Shown one piece after another: positions 1 through 6,723 of a stretch of DNA of 10,567 bases; positions within the stretch are counted from its first letter, which is position 1; every line of letters starts with the position of its first letter. A program made the position numbers and the translations under genes. Location: contig JAQTVL010000028.1 of NCBI GenBank assembly GCA_028706835.1, forward strand, positions 5,122-15,688. The letters are read 5' to 3'. The notes below the pieces were generated by a model. The model did no database searches. It was given only the letters and a program-made list of their open reading frames with translations, and had not been told where the DNA came from. Source of the stretch: Phycisphaerae bacterium. GTDB lineage: Bacteria > Planctomycetota > Phycisphaerae > JAJVII01.

Positions 1-515
1 TTGGCCAGGCTCTCGGTCACGTCGCGGGCAAGTTGGTCGTAGAGCGCATCGACGACTTCATCGGCGCGGAGCACCTCGACGGCCCCCTGCGGGTCCTGGG
101 CCACCCACGCCCGCATCGCGTCCCGCAACATGCCGCAGGCGCTGTTGGCCATGATCCGCAAATCCTGCGGCAGGGCGGGGGCCTCGCGCTCGACGAACCC
201 CTCCAGCCGGCCGGCGATGTTCACCGCGCAGTCGGCGATCCGCTCCAGGTCGCTGTTGATCTTGATGATGCAGAGCGCGTAGCGGAGTTGGTCGGCGGGC
301 AGTTGCCCCTCGGTCAGGAGGTCGAGGCACTCCTGCTCGATGCGGACCTCTTCGTTGTCGATGGCATCGTCGCCGGACAGCACCTCGCGGGCCAGCGACT
401 CGTCCTGGTTGATCAGGCACGCAACCGCCTGGTCGACGGCGGCGGCCACGCGGCGGTTCATCCGCAGCAGGTGACGGTTGAGTTTCTGAAGTGACGGAGC
501 TTGCTTCGTGGCCAT
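1..515 (-). CDS. phoU: PhoU-family phosphate signalling protein, 3' end beyond window
   Basis: Reading the minus strand from the ATG at 515 gives 171 residues beginning MATKQAPSLQKLNRHLLRMN, still open at the left edge. The protein is all helical, and residues 88-100 read SDLERIADCAVNI, the E-x3-D-x3-N metal-binding signature of PhoU three-helix repeats. PhoU proteins are cytoplasmic, usually about 210-230 residues with two such repeats. They couple the Pst phosphate transporter to the PhoR/PhoB two-component system and restrain phosphate uptake when phosphate is plentiful. The visible part covers the first repeat and the start of the second. The ATG is preceded by a weak GGGA six bases upstream. 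It lies 39 bp behind the coiled-coil gene on the same strand, so the two are probably co-transcribed. No pst or phoR gene is visible here; such genes could lie further left. The family call is firm, the exact regulatory partner is not. Confidence 0.92.
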   Translation of the reverse strand, partial: MATKQAPSLQKLNRHLLRMNRRVAAAVDQAVACLINQDESLAREVLSGDDAIDNEEVRIEQECLDLLTEGQLPADQLRYALCIIKINSDLERIADCAVNIAGRLEGFVEREAPALPQDLRIMANSACGMLRDAMRAWVAQDPQGAVEVLRADEVVDALYDQLARDVTESLA

Positions 516-554
516 CCCTGGTCCCAATGGAATTTCGCCGGCCCCTGTTTATGT

Positions 555-1328
555 CTACTTGAACCGCGACATCACGAGCACCACCGCGACCACCGCGCCG
601 GCGGCTGCCAGCACCGCCACCGTGAACGACAGCCCGAGCAGCCAGCCGAACCGCCGGTTCTGGCGGTCAAGCGCCTCGGCCACCTGGAGCGTGGCGGCCT
701 GGTTGGCTTCCTGCAATTGCTGCACGTGGCGGCGCTGCTCGTCAGCCAGCGTGCGGATCACGTCTGTGGCCCCGGCCAACTGCTGGATGCCCTGGGCGGT
801 GGAAAGCTGGGCCTCGAGCTGGGCCTCGAGCTGGTCGCGGATCTGGCCAAGCTGGTCGCCCTGCTGCTTGATCGCCCGGGGCAGCGCCTCCACGGCCTCA
901 GCCACCGCCTGCATCTGCCGCGTCTGCGTGCGATATTGGTTGGCCATCTCCTCGACGGCCTCGGTACGCTGCTTTTGCAGCCCGTGCGCCTGGGCGACGG
1001 AGTCGGCCACGCGGCGCGTCTGGCTGACGAGCTGTTCGCTGCGTTCCGCCTGCTTCTGGATGTGCTGGTCGATGACGTCGACGAGGCTGACGAGCTTGTC
1101 GAAACCTTCCTCCAACCGGCCGAGCTGCGAGGTTCGGCGGCGGGGCCAGGTCACCTCGGCGCCCGGCCGGCTTGTGCCCGAGGCCTCATCGCCTTGGCGG
1201 AGCATCTGCTCGGTCAATTCGTGGGAGTGGCGTTTCCATGGCTGAAGCCAAGCCGACAGCTTCCGCCAGAAGCCCTTGCGGTTCGCGTCCAGCCCGTCGA
1301 ATGGTTCCTGGGAATCCATGGTGGGCAT
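555..1328 (-). CDS. Tail-anchored coiled-coil membrane protein, function unknown
   Basis: A 257-residue protein I do not recognise as a named family. Residues 1-65 are polar with an amphipathic basic/aromatic stretch (FWRKLSAWLQPWKRHS). Residues about 68-225 are rich in Gln, Glu, Ala and Leu with heptad-like spacing and no proline-rich breaks, which predicts a long coiled coil. Residues about 229-253 (WLLGLSFTVAVLAAAGAVVAVV) form one hydrophobic segment followed by MSRFK. This architecture suggests a C-tail-anchored inner-membrane protein with its coiled coil in the cytoplasm. A perfect 12-bp tandem duplication gives LEAQLEAQL. The ATG at 1328 has GAGG four bases upstream; the ATG at 1319 is an alternative start. 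It is the first gene of a unit with phoU 39 bp downstream, so a role near phosphate signalling or at the membrane is possible, but this is guilt by association only. Confidence 0.8.
   Translation of the reverse strand: MPTMDSQEPFDGLDANRKGFWRKLSAWLQPWKRHSHELTEQMLRQGDEASGTSRPGAEVTWPRRRTSQLGRLEEGFDKLVSLVDVIDQHIQKQAERSEQLVSQTRRVADSVAQAHGLQKQRTEAVEEMANQYRTQTRQMQAVAEAVEALPRAIKQQGDQLGQIRDQLEAQLEAQLSTAQGIQQLAGATDVIRTLADEQRRHVQQLQEANQAATLQVAEALDRQNRRFGWLLGLSFTVAVLAAAGAVVAVVLVMSRFK
805..834. repeat. 12-bp tandem repeat inside the coiled-coil gene
   Basis: The unit AGCTGGGCCTCG occurs twice in perfect tandem, followed by a half copy (AGCTGG). It is in frame and adds the tetrapeptide LEAQ to the coiled coil of the minus-strand gene. 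A perfect in-frame duplication of this size points to recent slippage and may vary in length between strains. Confidence 0.85.
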
Positions 1329-1384
1329 AGTCCCTCATGCCGGGCGGGGCGCCTATGTCCGGCGCCAGCACCCCGACGACGGGG

Positions 1385-1414
1385 ATTTTAGCACCATACG
1401 CCGCGACAATGCAA
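1385..1414 (-). promoter_or_regulatory. Extended -10 promoter for the coiled-coil protein-phoU unit
   Basis: On the minus strand TAAAAT (1390-1385) is preceded directly by TGC (1393-1391), an extended -10 arrangement. TTGCAT (1414-1409) sits 18 bp further up as a -35. Transcription would start near 1378, about 50 nt before the ATG at 1328. The early leader contains the inverted repeat CCCCG-ACGA-CGGGG (1371-1384) and two GGCGCC palindromes (1348-1353, 1361-1366) that can pair. Consensus match only. Confidence 0.5.
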
Positions 1415-1423
1415 GGCGGTTGC

Positions 1424-1462
1424 GAAAAAGAACAAAGCCCAGGCATCGCAATGCCTGGGCTT
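1424..1462 (-). terminator. Intrinsic terminator of the DUF1571 gene
   Basis: A perfect 12-bp stem, AAGCCCAGGCAT (1435-1446) and ATGCCTGGGCTT (1451-1462), encloses the 4-nt loop CGCA. On the minus strand it is followed by a T-rich tract, TTTGTTCTTTTTCG. It lies 34 bp past the stop codon at 1497, and the T tract is on the correct side for that gene. It also separates this gene from the next promoter, about 10 bp further on. Confidence 0.9.
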
Positions 1463-1496
1463 GGGCGGATCTTCGCGTTTCCGGTCGCGCGGGTCG

Positions 1497-2366
1497 TCAG
1501 TCGAGCCCGTTGGCCTTTCGCGTGAAGTCAGAATCCTTCAGGTCCGTGTTGAACTTGATATTCGAGTAGGTGTATTCGCACAACGGCTGGTCCTGCCAGT
1601 TCGTGCCTTTCACGTGTACCGGCACCAGGTATTCCTGGTCGATCTCGACGATCGTCGTCTTGGCTGGATAGTCGTGGTCGTTCGGCAGGACGCGCTTCAG
1701 GGCGAAGGTCGGCCGACCGTCCACCACGCCCGTGCCCAGGTAGCTCGACTCGATCAGGTGGCCGTTCCGCTGGGCCTGGCTGTAGACTTTCCTGAGCGAT
1801 TCCATGCCCCGCAGGAACCCCGCCTCGTTGATCGAGCGCAGCGAACTCTTGAGCACCTCCGGGTCGTCCGGGCGGCGTTCGACCACGCGGATCAGCCGGC
1901 CGATCGCGCCGCTCGGGTGGATGAACATCATCCACTTGTCGGCTGCGATTCGGGGGTCTTCCACGTAGAGCATCTTGTCGCCGCGGGCGGGGTTCTCCTG
2001 CCAGACCATCAGCACGGAGAACGGGGCCTCTTTGAACTTGATGTCGACGACCTGCACCTCGCCCAGCCGGCCGCCGAGGCGTTCCTGCTTGGTCAGCCGG
2101 CAGGTGTAGTTGCGGTAGCTCTTGTGGTAGTTTTCCAGGGCGAAGTTGAAGAACTTGACCGGATCTTCCTTGGCCAGTTTCATCGCGTTCCGGGCGAGTT
2201 CGGTCTGAAGCTGGCCGCCTGGATCGATCGCGGCCCCCACCTGGGCAGTGGCCTTCGCCTTAACCTCGATGGAGGAGAATATCTGGGCCATCAGCAGGGC
2301 GGCCAGGATCAGTCCGAGCATCAGGCGGATACGCGTGGAACCGAGGCTGAGGAATACTCGTCGCAT
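1497..2366 (-). CDS. DUF1571 domain-containing exported protein
   Basis: A 289-residue protein. Residues 1-32 (MRRVFLSLG, then LMLGLILAALLMAQIFSS) form a signal peptide or membrane anchor. The rest matches the DUF1571 family as I remember it: YTCRLTKQERLGGRL, then DIKFKEAPFSVLMVWQENP, GDKMLYVED, and near the C-terminus a beta-rich stretch ending SDFTRKANGLD. DUF1571 proteins are small exported proteins found mostly in planctomycetes, with a probable LolA-like lipid-binding fold; no reaction is known. The ATG at 2366 is chosen because AGGA lies eight bases upstream and because a good promoter sits between it and the longer GTG start at 2423. The ATG at 2375 is also possible. It is a single-gene unit with its own promoter and terminator. 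Confidence 0.85.
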   Translation of the reverse strand: MRRVFLSLGSTRIRLMLGLILAALLMAQIFSSIEVKAKATAQVGAAIDPGGQLQTELARNAMKLAKEDPVKFFNFALENYHKSYRNYTCRLTKQERLGGRLGEVQVVDIKFKEAPFSVLMVWQENPARGDKMLYVEDPRIAADKWMMFIHPSGAIGRLIRVVERRPDDPEVLKSSLRSINEAGFLRGMESLRKVYSQAQRNGHLIESSYLGTGVVDGRPTFALKRVLPNDHDYPAKTTIVEIDQEYLVPVHVKGTNWQDQPLCEYTYSNIKFNTDLKDSDFTRKANGLD

Positions 2367-2394
2367 CGGAGGCATCCTAACAACGACAGGATTC

Positions 2395-2422
2395 ATTATC
2401 CCCGGAACGGCCGTGGTGTCCA
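2395..2422 (-). promoter_or_regulatory. Sigma70-like promoter of the DUF1571 gene
   Basis: Minus strand: TGGACA (2422-2417), a 16-bp spacer, then GATAAT (2400-2395). A start near 2388 gives a leader of about 22 nt containing the AGGA SD at 2378-2375. This supports translation from 2366. It is a consensus match, 5 of 6 bases in each hexamer. Confidence 0.5.
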
Positions 2423-2440
2423 CCAGTATCCCAAAATCGC

Positions 2441-2466
2441 ATTATCGGACCTCCCAAGCATATGCT
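2441..2466. other. ATTATCGGAC box and adjacent AGCATATGCT palindrome
   Basis: Upstream of the DUF1571 promoter lie the 10-mer ATTATCGGAC (2441-2450) and a perfect 10-bp palindrome AGCATATGCT (2457-2466). The same 10-mer occurs twice more, at 6746-6755 and 6815-6824, all three in the same orientation and in non-coding DNA. It could be a regulator site or a repeat remnant. The palindrome could be an operator, but I have no regulator to assign. Confidence 0.35.
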
Positions 2467-2568
2467 CGGCCGATTAAGGCAACCTGAGCGGTCCGCAACT
2501 TCTTGTGCCCTCCCAGCACAATCGTCACCGGAGAAAAATACGTTACATTCAACCTATCGTCAAATTTC

Positions 2569-2586
2569 CGGGCTGGCATGAGCCCG
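2569..2586 (-). terminator. Possible weak terminator after purC
   Basis: A 6-bp GC stem, CGGGCT (2569-2574) and AGCCCG (2581-2586) with a 6-nt loop, lies 27 bp beyond the purC stop. No T tract follows on the minus strand (GAAATTTGACG), so termination here would be inefficient or factor-dependent. Confidence 0.3.
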
Positions 2587-2612
2587 CAAAGGCGGAAAAG
2601 CTTGACAGGACC

Positions 2613-3503
2613 CTACTCGAACTTCCGGCCGGTCAGCTTCTCGTAGGCTTCGACGTATTTCGCTCGCGTGCCTGCGACCACCTCGTCCGGCAGCACGGGG
2701 CCCGGCGGGGTCTTGTTCCACGTCAATGTTTCCAGCCAGTTCCGCAGGTACTGCTTGTCGAAGCTCTCCTGGTCCCGGCCGGGCTCATACTTGTCGGCCG
2801 GCCAAAAGCGTGAGCTGTCGGGCGTGAGCGCCTCGTCGATCCAGAGCAGCCGGCCGTCGGCTGTGACGCCGAATTCGAACTTCGTGTCGGCGATGATGAT
2901 GCCCCGGCCGAGCGCGTACTCCGCGGCCCGCGTGTAGAGCTCCAGCGACAGTTTGCGGAGCTGAACCGCCTGGTCCCGGCCAATGACCGACACGCAGCGT
3001 TCGAAGTCGATGTTCTCGTCGTGACCGGATTCGGCCTTGGTCGCGGGCGTGAAGATCGGCGTGGGCAGTTTGCTGCACTGCCGCAGGCCCGCGGGCAGGG
3101 CGATGCCGCAGATCGTGCCGCTCTTCTGGTATTCCTTCCAGCCGCTGCCGGCCAGGTAGCCGCGGACCACGCACTCGATCGGCAACGTGGGGGCCTTGCG
3201 GCAGATGATCGATCTGCCCGCGAGCATGGCTGCGTGCGGCTTGAGCGAGGCCACGCTGGTCATGTCGGCCGACAGGATGTGGTGCGGCGTGACGCCGGCC
3301 AGCTTCTCGAACCAGAATCGCGAGATCTGGGTGAGCAGCACGCCCTTGTCGGGGATGCCGTTGGGCATGATGACATCGAACGCGCTGATGCGGTCGGAGG
3401 CGACCAGCAGCAGGCGATCGGCGTCGAGTTCATACACGTCGCGCACCTTGCCGCGTCGAACGGGCAGCGGCAAATCCGTCTTCATGACTGGCGGGTTTTT
3501 CAT
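2613..3503 (-). CDS. purC: Phosphoribosylaminoimidazole-succinocarboxamide (SAICAR) synthase
   Basis: A 296-residue cytoplasmic enzyme that joins CAIR and aspartate with ATP to make SAICAR in purine synthesis. RRGKVRDVY (about 16-24) and SDRISAFD (36-43) form the nucleotide-binding N-lobe. LPIECVVRGYLAGSGW (107-122) matches SAICAR synthetase signature 1 and IADTKFEFG (204-212) signature 2. TPATKAESGHDENI (152-165) and IDEALTPDSSRFW (222-234) are also typical. The length fits the longer class (about 300 residues, like yeast Ade1) rather than the roughly 240-residue E. coli type. The ATG at 3503 is preferred because family homology begins soon after it; no clear SD is seen, and the ATG at 3485 and an upstream start at 3569 inside the rsmH coding start are less likely. 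It stands alone, with no other pur gene nearby, and is divergent from rsmH across 56 bp. Confidence 0.95.
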   Translation of the reverse strand: MKNPPVMKTDLPLPVRRGKVRDVYELDADRLLLVASDRISAFDVIMPNGIPDKGVLLTQISRFWFEKLAGVTPHHILSADMTSVASLKPHAAMLAGRSIICRKAPTLPIECVVRGYLAGSGWKEYQKSGTICGIALPAGLRQCSKLPTPIFTPATKAESGHDENIDFERCVSVIGRDQAVQLRKLSLELYTRAAEYALGRGIIIADTKFEFGVTADGRLLWIDEALTPDSSRFWPADKYEPGRDQESFDKQYLRNWLETLTWNKTPPGPVLPDEVVAGTRAKYVEAYEKLTGRKFE

Positions 3504-3544
3504 AGTGCCGGGCAATTTACCGTGGCGCGGGGGAAAAGGCAAAT

Positions 3545-3557
3545 CGGTAGAATACCG
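3545..3557. promoter_or_regulatory. Symmetric -10 palindrome in the purC-rsmH divergent gap
   Basis: CGGTA-GAA-TACCG is an inverted repeat with 5-bp arms. Read forward it contains TAGAAT (3548-3553), six bases before the rsmH ATG. Read on the minus strand it contains TATTCT (3554-3549), with TTGTCA (3579-3574) 19 bp upstream, pointing to purC. One symmetric element could therefore act as the -10 for both genes. No good -35 is seen for rsmH. Confidence 0.35.
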
Positions 3558-3559
3558 CG

Positions 3560-4603
3560 ATGCAGCCAACCGGTGACAACCCGACGCCGCACCGTCGCCG
3601 CCCGCGGTATCGCGGCACGCATCCGCGGCGGTTCGATGAACGCTACAAAGAGCTTCGCCCGGAGCAGTTTCCCCAGATGCAGCAGCACATCCGCGAGCAA
3701 GGCCGGACGCCGGCGGGGTCGCACGTGCCGATCATGGTCGCGGAGGTGATGGACTGCCTGTCGCCGCAGCCGGGCGAGACGATCGTGGATTGCACGGTCG
3801 GCTACGGCGGGCACGCGGGCGAGTTCCTCCGGCGGATCGGCCCGACGGGCAAGCTGATCGGCCTGGACGTTGACGCCGGGCAAGTCGCGCGGACGCGCGA
3901 CCGGCTGGCGGCGCTCGGCGGCCGCGTGTCGCTGCACCACATGAACTTCGCCGGCGTGGCCAAGGCGCTTCGCCTGGAGGGGCTGGCGGACTGCGACGCG
4001 ATCTTCGCCGACCTCGGCGTTTCAAGCATGCAGATCGACGACCCGGCCCGCGGCTTCAGCTACAAACACGATGGCCCGCTCGATATGCGGATGGACCCGC
4101 GGACGAAGCGAACGGCGGCTGACCTGCTGGCGGAGATGTCGTTCGAGGAACTGGCGGCGGCGTTAGAGGAACTGTCCGACGAGCCGGAGGCCCGCCTGAT
4201 TGCCGAGGCGATCGTGCGCCAGCGAGAACGCAGGCCGATCCGAGGAACGCGAGAACTGTCGGAGATTGTGCTGGCTGCCACGGGCGTGCGGAAGCCAGCG
4301 CCTGGCAGCCTGCACCCGGCGGCACGGACGTTCCAGGCGTTGCGAATCCTGGTGAACGACGAGCTCGGCCGGTTGCGCGAACTGCTGCGGGTCGCGCCAT
4401 TCTGCCTGCGGGCCGGCGGGCGAATCGCGATCCTTACATTTCATAGCGGCGAAGAGCGGTTGGTCGAGCAGGCGTTCCGTGCCGGCGTGGAATCGGGCGT
4501 CTACGCGGCGACGAATGAGGACGTCATCCGTCCCGCCCCGCAGGAAGTCCACGACAACCCGAGGTCAAGCGCCGCGAAGTTGCGTTGGGCGAGAAGAGAA
4601 TAG
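3560..4603 (+). CDS. rsmH: 16S rRNA (cytosine(1402)-N4)-methyltransferase RsmH (MraW)
   Basis: A 347-residue SAM-dependent enzyme that N4-methylates C1402 in the decoding centre of 16S rRNA. Residues 1-52 are a basic extension (HRRRPRYRGTHPRRFDERYK, then GRTPAGSH) typical of planctomycete homologues. The Rossmann motifs follow: ETIVDCTVGYGGHAGEFL (73-90), LIGLDVD (99-105), NF (129-130) and IFADLGVSSMQID (148-160). RGFSY and DGPLDMRMD (164-179), HPAARTFQALRILVNDEL (252-269) and LTFHSGEERLVEQAF (292-306) complete the family pattern. In most bacteria rsmH sits with mraZ, ftsL and ftsI; here it stands alone, consistent with planctomycetes lacking a normal dcw cluster and FtsZ. There is no SD, and a -10-like TAGAAT ends six bases before the ATG, so the mRNA may be leaderless. 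Confidence 0.96.
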   Translation: MQPTGDNPTPHRRRPRYRGTHPRRFDERYKELRPEQFPQMQQHIREQGRTPAGSHVPIMVAEVMDCLSPQPGETIVDCTVGYGGHAGEFLRRIGPTGKLIGLDVDAGQVARTRDRLAALGGRVSLHHMNFAGVAKALRLEGLADCDAIFADLGVSSMQIDDPARGFSYKHDGPLDMRMDPRTKRTAADLLAEMSFEELAAALEELSDEPEARLIAEAIVRQRERRPIRGTRELSEIVLAATGVRKPAPGSLHPAARTFQALRILVNDELGRLRELLRVAPFCLRAGGRIAILTFHSGEERLVEQAFRAGVESGVYAATNEDVIRPAPQEVHDNPRSSAAKLRWARRE

Positions 4604-4689
4604 GGGTCGGGGGCTGGGGGCTGGGGATCAGAAGAACGGCAATCCGCCAGCCCCCAGCCCCCAGCCCCCAGCCCCCAGCCCCCGACCCC
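4603..4689. repeat. GC-rich inverted repeat of 7-bp units between convergent genes
   Basis: Left arm 4603-4626 (four G runs of 4-5 separated by TC, CT, CT) is perfectly complementary over 24 bp to 4666-4689. The right side carries five tandem AGCCCCC units (4649-4683), so the arms can also pair in shifted registers. The element starts on the last base of the rsmH stop and ends two bases before the glmS stop codon. As RNA from either strand it would form a very stable hairpin and could stop both transcripts, though without a U tract. Each arm also has four closely spaced G runs on one strand, a G-quadruplex motif. Confidence 0.85.
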
Positions 4690-4691
4690 TC

Positions 4692-6521
4692 TTACTCCAC
4701 CGTCACGCTCTTCGCCAGATTCCGCGGCTTGTCCACGTTGCAACCGCGAAGCACCGCGGCGTGATACGCCAACAGTTGCAGCGGCACGACGTTCAGAATC
4801 GGCTGGAGGGCGTCCGGCGTTTCCGGCACGCCGATGAAATCGTCAGCCATCGCCCGCAGGCGGTCGTCGTCCTCGCAGCCGACGACGATCAGGTGCCCGC
4901 CGCGGCTGCGGACCTCCTCCATGTTCGAGAGCACCTTGTCGTATTGCTCGCCGCGGGTGGCGATGAAGACCGCCGGCGTGCCCTTGGCGATCAGGGCGAT
5001 CGGCCCGTGCTTCATCTCGGCGGCCGGCATGCCCTCCGCGTGCAGGTAGGAGATTTCCTTCAGCTTGAGCGCCCCCTCCAGCGCGACCGGATAGTTGAAC
5101 CCCCGGCCGAGGAACAACCAGTTCTGCTTCTCGATGTGCTTCTCTGCGATCTTGCGGATGTGGGCCGACTGGTCCAGCACCCACTTTACCTGGTTGGGCA
5201 GCCGGTCGAGGCATCCGAGCAGCCATTCGAACTGTCCGATGGACATGTGCCGCCGCCGCCCGAGCGCCAGCGCCATCATCGTCAGCACGGCCACCTGGCC
5301 CGTGAACGCCTTGGTGGACGCGACGCCGATCTCCGGCCCGACGTGCAGGAAGACGCCGGCGTCGGTCGAGCGGGCGATGGTGGAGCCGACCGCGTTGACG
5401 ATGCCCAGCACCAGCGCCCCGCGCTCGCGGGCCTCGTTCAGGGCGGCCAGCGTGTCGGCGGTCTCGCCGGACTGCGAAATCGCGATCAGAACCGTGCCCG
5501 GCTCGATGATCGGGTTGCGGTATCGGAACTCGGATGCGTAGTCCACTTCGACCGGCATGCGGGCGAGGCTCTCGAACAGGTATCGCCCCACCAGCCCCGC
5601 GTGCCACGCGGTCCCGCAGCCGACCAGCACCAGCCTCGGCGACGTGGTCAGTTGCCGCCAGTGGTTGGCGATACCGCCGAGCTGGATGCGGCCCTCAGCC
5701 GTGTTCACCCGGCCGGCGAAGCAGTTCCGCAGACTCGCCGGCTGCTCGAAGATCTCCTTGAGCATGTAGTGCTCGTAGCCGTCGAGCTCGATCTGGTCGA
5801 GCGTTATTTCGATCCGCGACACCTGCTTGTTCACCGGCACGTTGGCCAGCGTCGCCGTGCGGACGCCCTCGGGCGTGACGACCGCCATCTCGCCGTCTTC
5901 GAGGTAGATCACCTTGTCGGTCGACTGCACGATGGCCGTCGCGTCCGACGCGATGATGAACTCACCGTCGCCCACGCCGATCAGCAGCGGGCTGCCCTTG
6001 CGGGCGGCGACGAGCATGTTCGGCTGGTCGATCGCCATCACCGCGATGCCGTAGGTGCCCTGGACCTCCGCCAGCGCCGACCGGACGGCTGCCGGCAGAT
6101 CGCCCTCGTACAGCAGGCCGATCAACTGCGCGAGCACCTCGGTGTCGGTCTGGCTTCGGCAGGAGATGCCGCGGGTGGCCAGGTATTCCTTGATCGCCGC
6201 GTAGTTCTCGATGATGCCGTTGTGGACAATCGCGATCTTGCCGCTGGCGTCGCGGTGCGGGTGGGCGTTCACCTCGTTCACTTCGCCGTGCGTCGCCCAG
6301 CGGGTGTGGGCGATGCCGATGGTGGACGGGCTGTCCGGCTGCGCCGCCAGCCGCTCCTGGAGGTTCGAGATTCGCCCGACCGTGCGGGTGACGACCAGCT
6401 TGGAATCCTCCAGCACCGCCAGCCCCGCGGAGTCGTAGCCGCGATACTCCAGCCGCTTGAGCCCTTCGATGAGGATCGGCTGCGCAGCCCGCCGGCCCAG
6501 GTATCCAACGATTCCGCACAT
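4692..6521 (-). CDS. glmS: Glutamine-fructose-6-phosphate aminotransferase (isomerizing)
   Basis: A 609-residue enzyme, the same length as E. coli GlmS. It converts fructose 6-phosphate and glutamine to glucosamine 6-phosphate, the first step towards UDP-GlcNAc for peptidoglycan and LPS. After Met removal Cys2 is the N-terminal nucleophile of the class II glutaminase domain (1 to about 240), with HTRWATHG (72-79), HNGIIEN (100-106) and SQTDTEV (123-129). Two SIS sugar-phosphate isomerase domains follow. The first (about 290-430) has CGTAWHAG (302-309) and SQSGETADT (350-358); the second (about 460-600) has GRGFNYPVALEGALKLKE (472-489). The C-terminus DKPRNLAKSVTVE is the expected active-site tail. 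The start is supported by GGAGG six bases upstream. It lies convergent with rsmH and behind a long structured non-coding tract. I see no match to the glmS ribozyme. Confidence 0.97.
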   Translation of the reverse strand: MCGIVGYLGRRAAQPILIEGLKRLEYRGYDSAGLAVLEDSKLVVTRTVGRISNLQERLAAQPDSPSTIGIAHTRWATHGEVNEVNAHPHRDASGKIAIVHNGIIENYAAIKEYLATRGISCRSQTDTEVLAQLIGLLYEGDLPAAVRSALAEVQGTYGIAVMAIDQPNMLVAARKGSPLLIGVGDGEFIIASDATAIVQSTDKVIYLEDGEMAVVTPEGVRTATLANVPVNKQVSRIEITLDQIELDGYEHYMLKEIFEQPASLRNCFAGRVNTAEGRIQLGGIANHWRQLTTSPRLVLVGCGTAWHAGLVGRYLFESLARMPVEVDYASEFRYRNPIIEPGTVLIAISQSGETADTLAALNEARERGALVLGIVNAVGSTIARSTDAGVFLHVGPEIGVASTKAFTGQVAVLTMMALALGRRRHMSIGQFEWLLGCLDRLPNQVKWVLDQSAHIRKIAEKHIEKQNWLFLGRGFNYPVALEGALKLKEISYLHAEGMPAAEMKHGPIALIAKGTPAVFIATRGEQYDKVLSNMEEVRSRGGHLIVVGCEDDDRLRAMADDFIGVPETPDALQPILNVVPLQLLAYHAAVLRGCNVDKPRNLAKSVTVE

Positions 6522-6613
6522 AGCGAACCTCCGCCTCTAGATATAGTATCCATCGGCCAGATGGTTCGACGGGTTGACAACCAAGGGCGGTGGGCGGGGC
6601 GGGGGCGCATCGA

Positions 6614-6683
6614 GGGCCAGTCAGATTTCACGAGTCATAATTTCACACACACACACACCACTCCTGAAATCTGACTCTGGCCC
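6614..6683. repeat. Long hairpin with (CA)7 loop and a competing internal arm
   Basis: GGGCCAG-TCAGATTTCA (6614-6630) pairs with TGAAATCTGA-CT-CTGGCCC (6665-6683): 17 bp with a 2-nt bulge. The loop contains (CA)7 (6644-6657). A second left arm, GAGTCA-TA-ATTTCA (6632-6645), can pair with the same right arm (TGAAAT-C-TGACTC, 6665-6677), 6+6 bp around a small internal loop. The two structures exclude each other. The two left arms look like a diverged 14-nt tandem duplication (AGTCA-n-ATTTCAC). Confidence 0.75.
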
Positions 6684-6723
6684 AGAAGATTTCACGTCCC
6701 CACCCCCATTTTGAAATCTTCTG
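6683..6723. repeat. Perfect 12-bp hairpin adjoining the first
   Basis: CAGAAGATTTCA (6683-6694) and TGAAATCTTCTG (6712-6723) are perfect complements with a 17-nt C-rich loop. It abuts the 6614-6683 hairpin and shares the GATTTCA core of its stem. Its right arm is also the left end of repeat copy A. Confidence 0.8.

Noticed and set aside
1461..2477. 338-residue plus-strand open frame opposite the DUF1571 gene
   Set aside because: Low-complexity shadow composition, runs through the terminator and promoter of the minus-strand gene, and matches no family.
6644..6657. (CA)7 run as a CRISPR or mobile-element signal
   Set aside because: A simple dinucleotide run inside a hairpin loop; no repeat-spacer pattern, cas gene or transposase is present.
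4479..6674. 731-residue plus-strand open frame opposite glmS
   Set aside because: It is antisense to a full-length, motif-complete glmS, crosses the AGCCCCC repeat (giving PAPSPQPP), and is rich in Arg, His and Asp as expected of a reverse-strand frame in GC-rich DNA.
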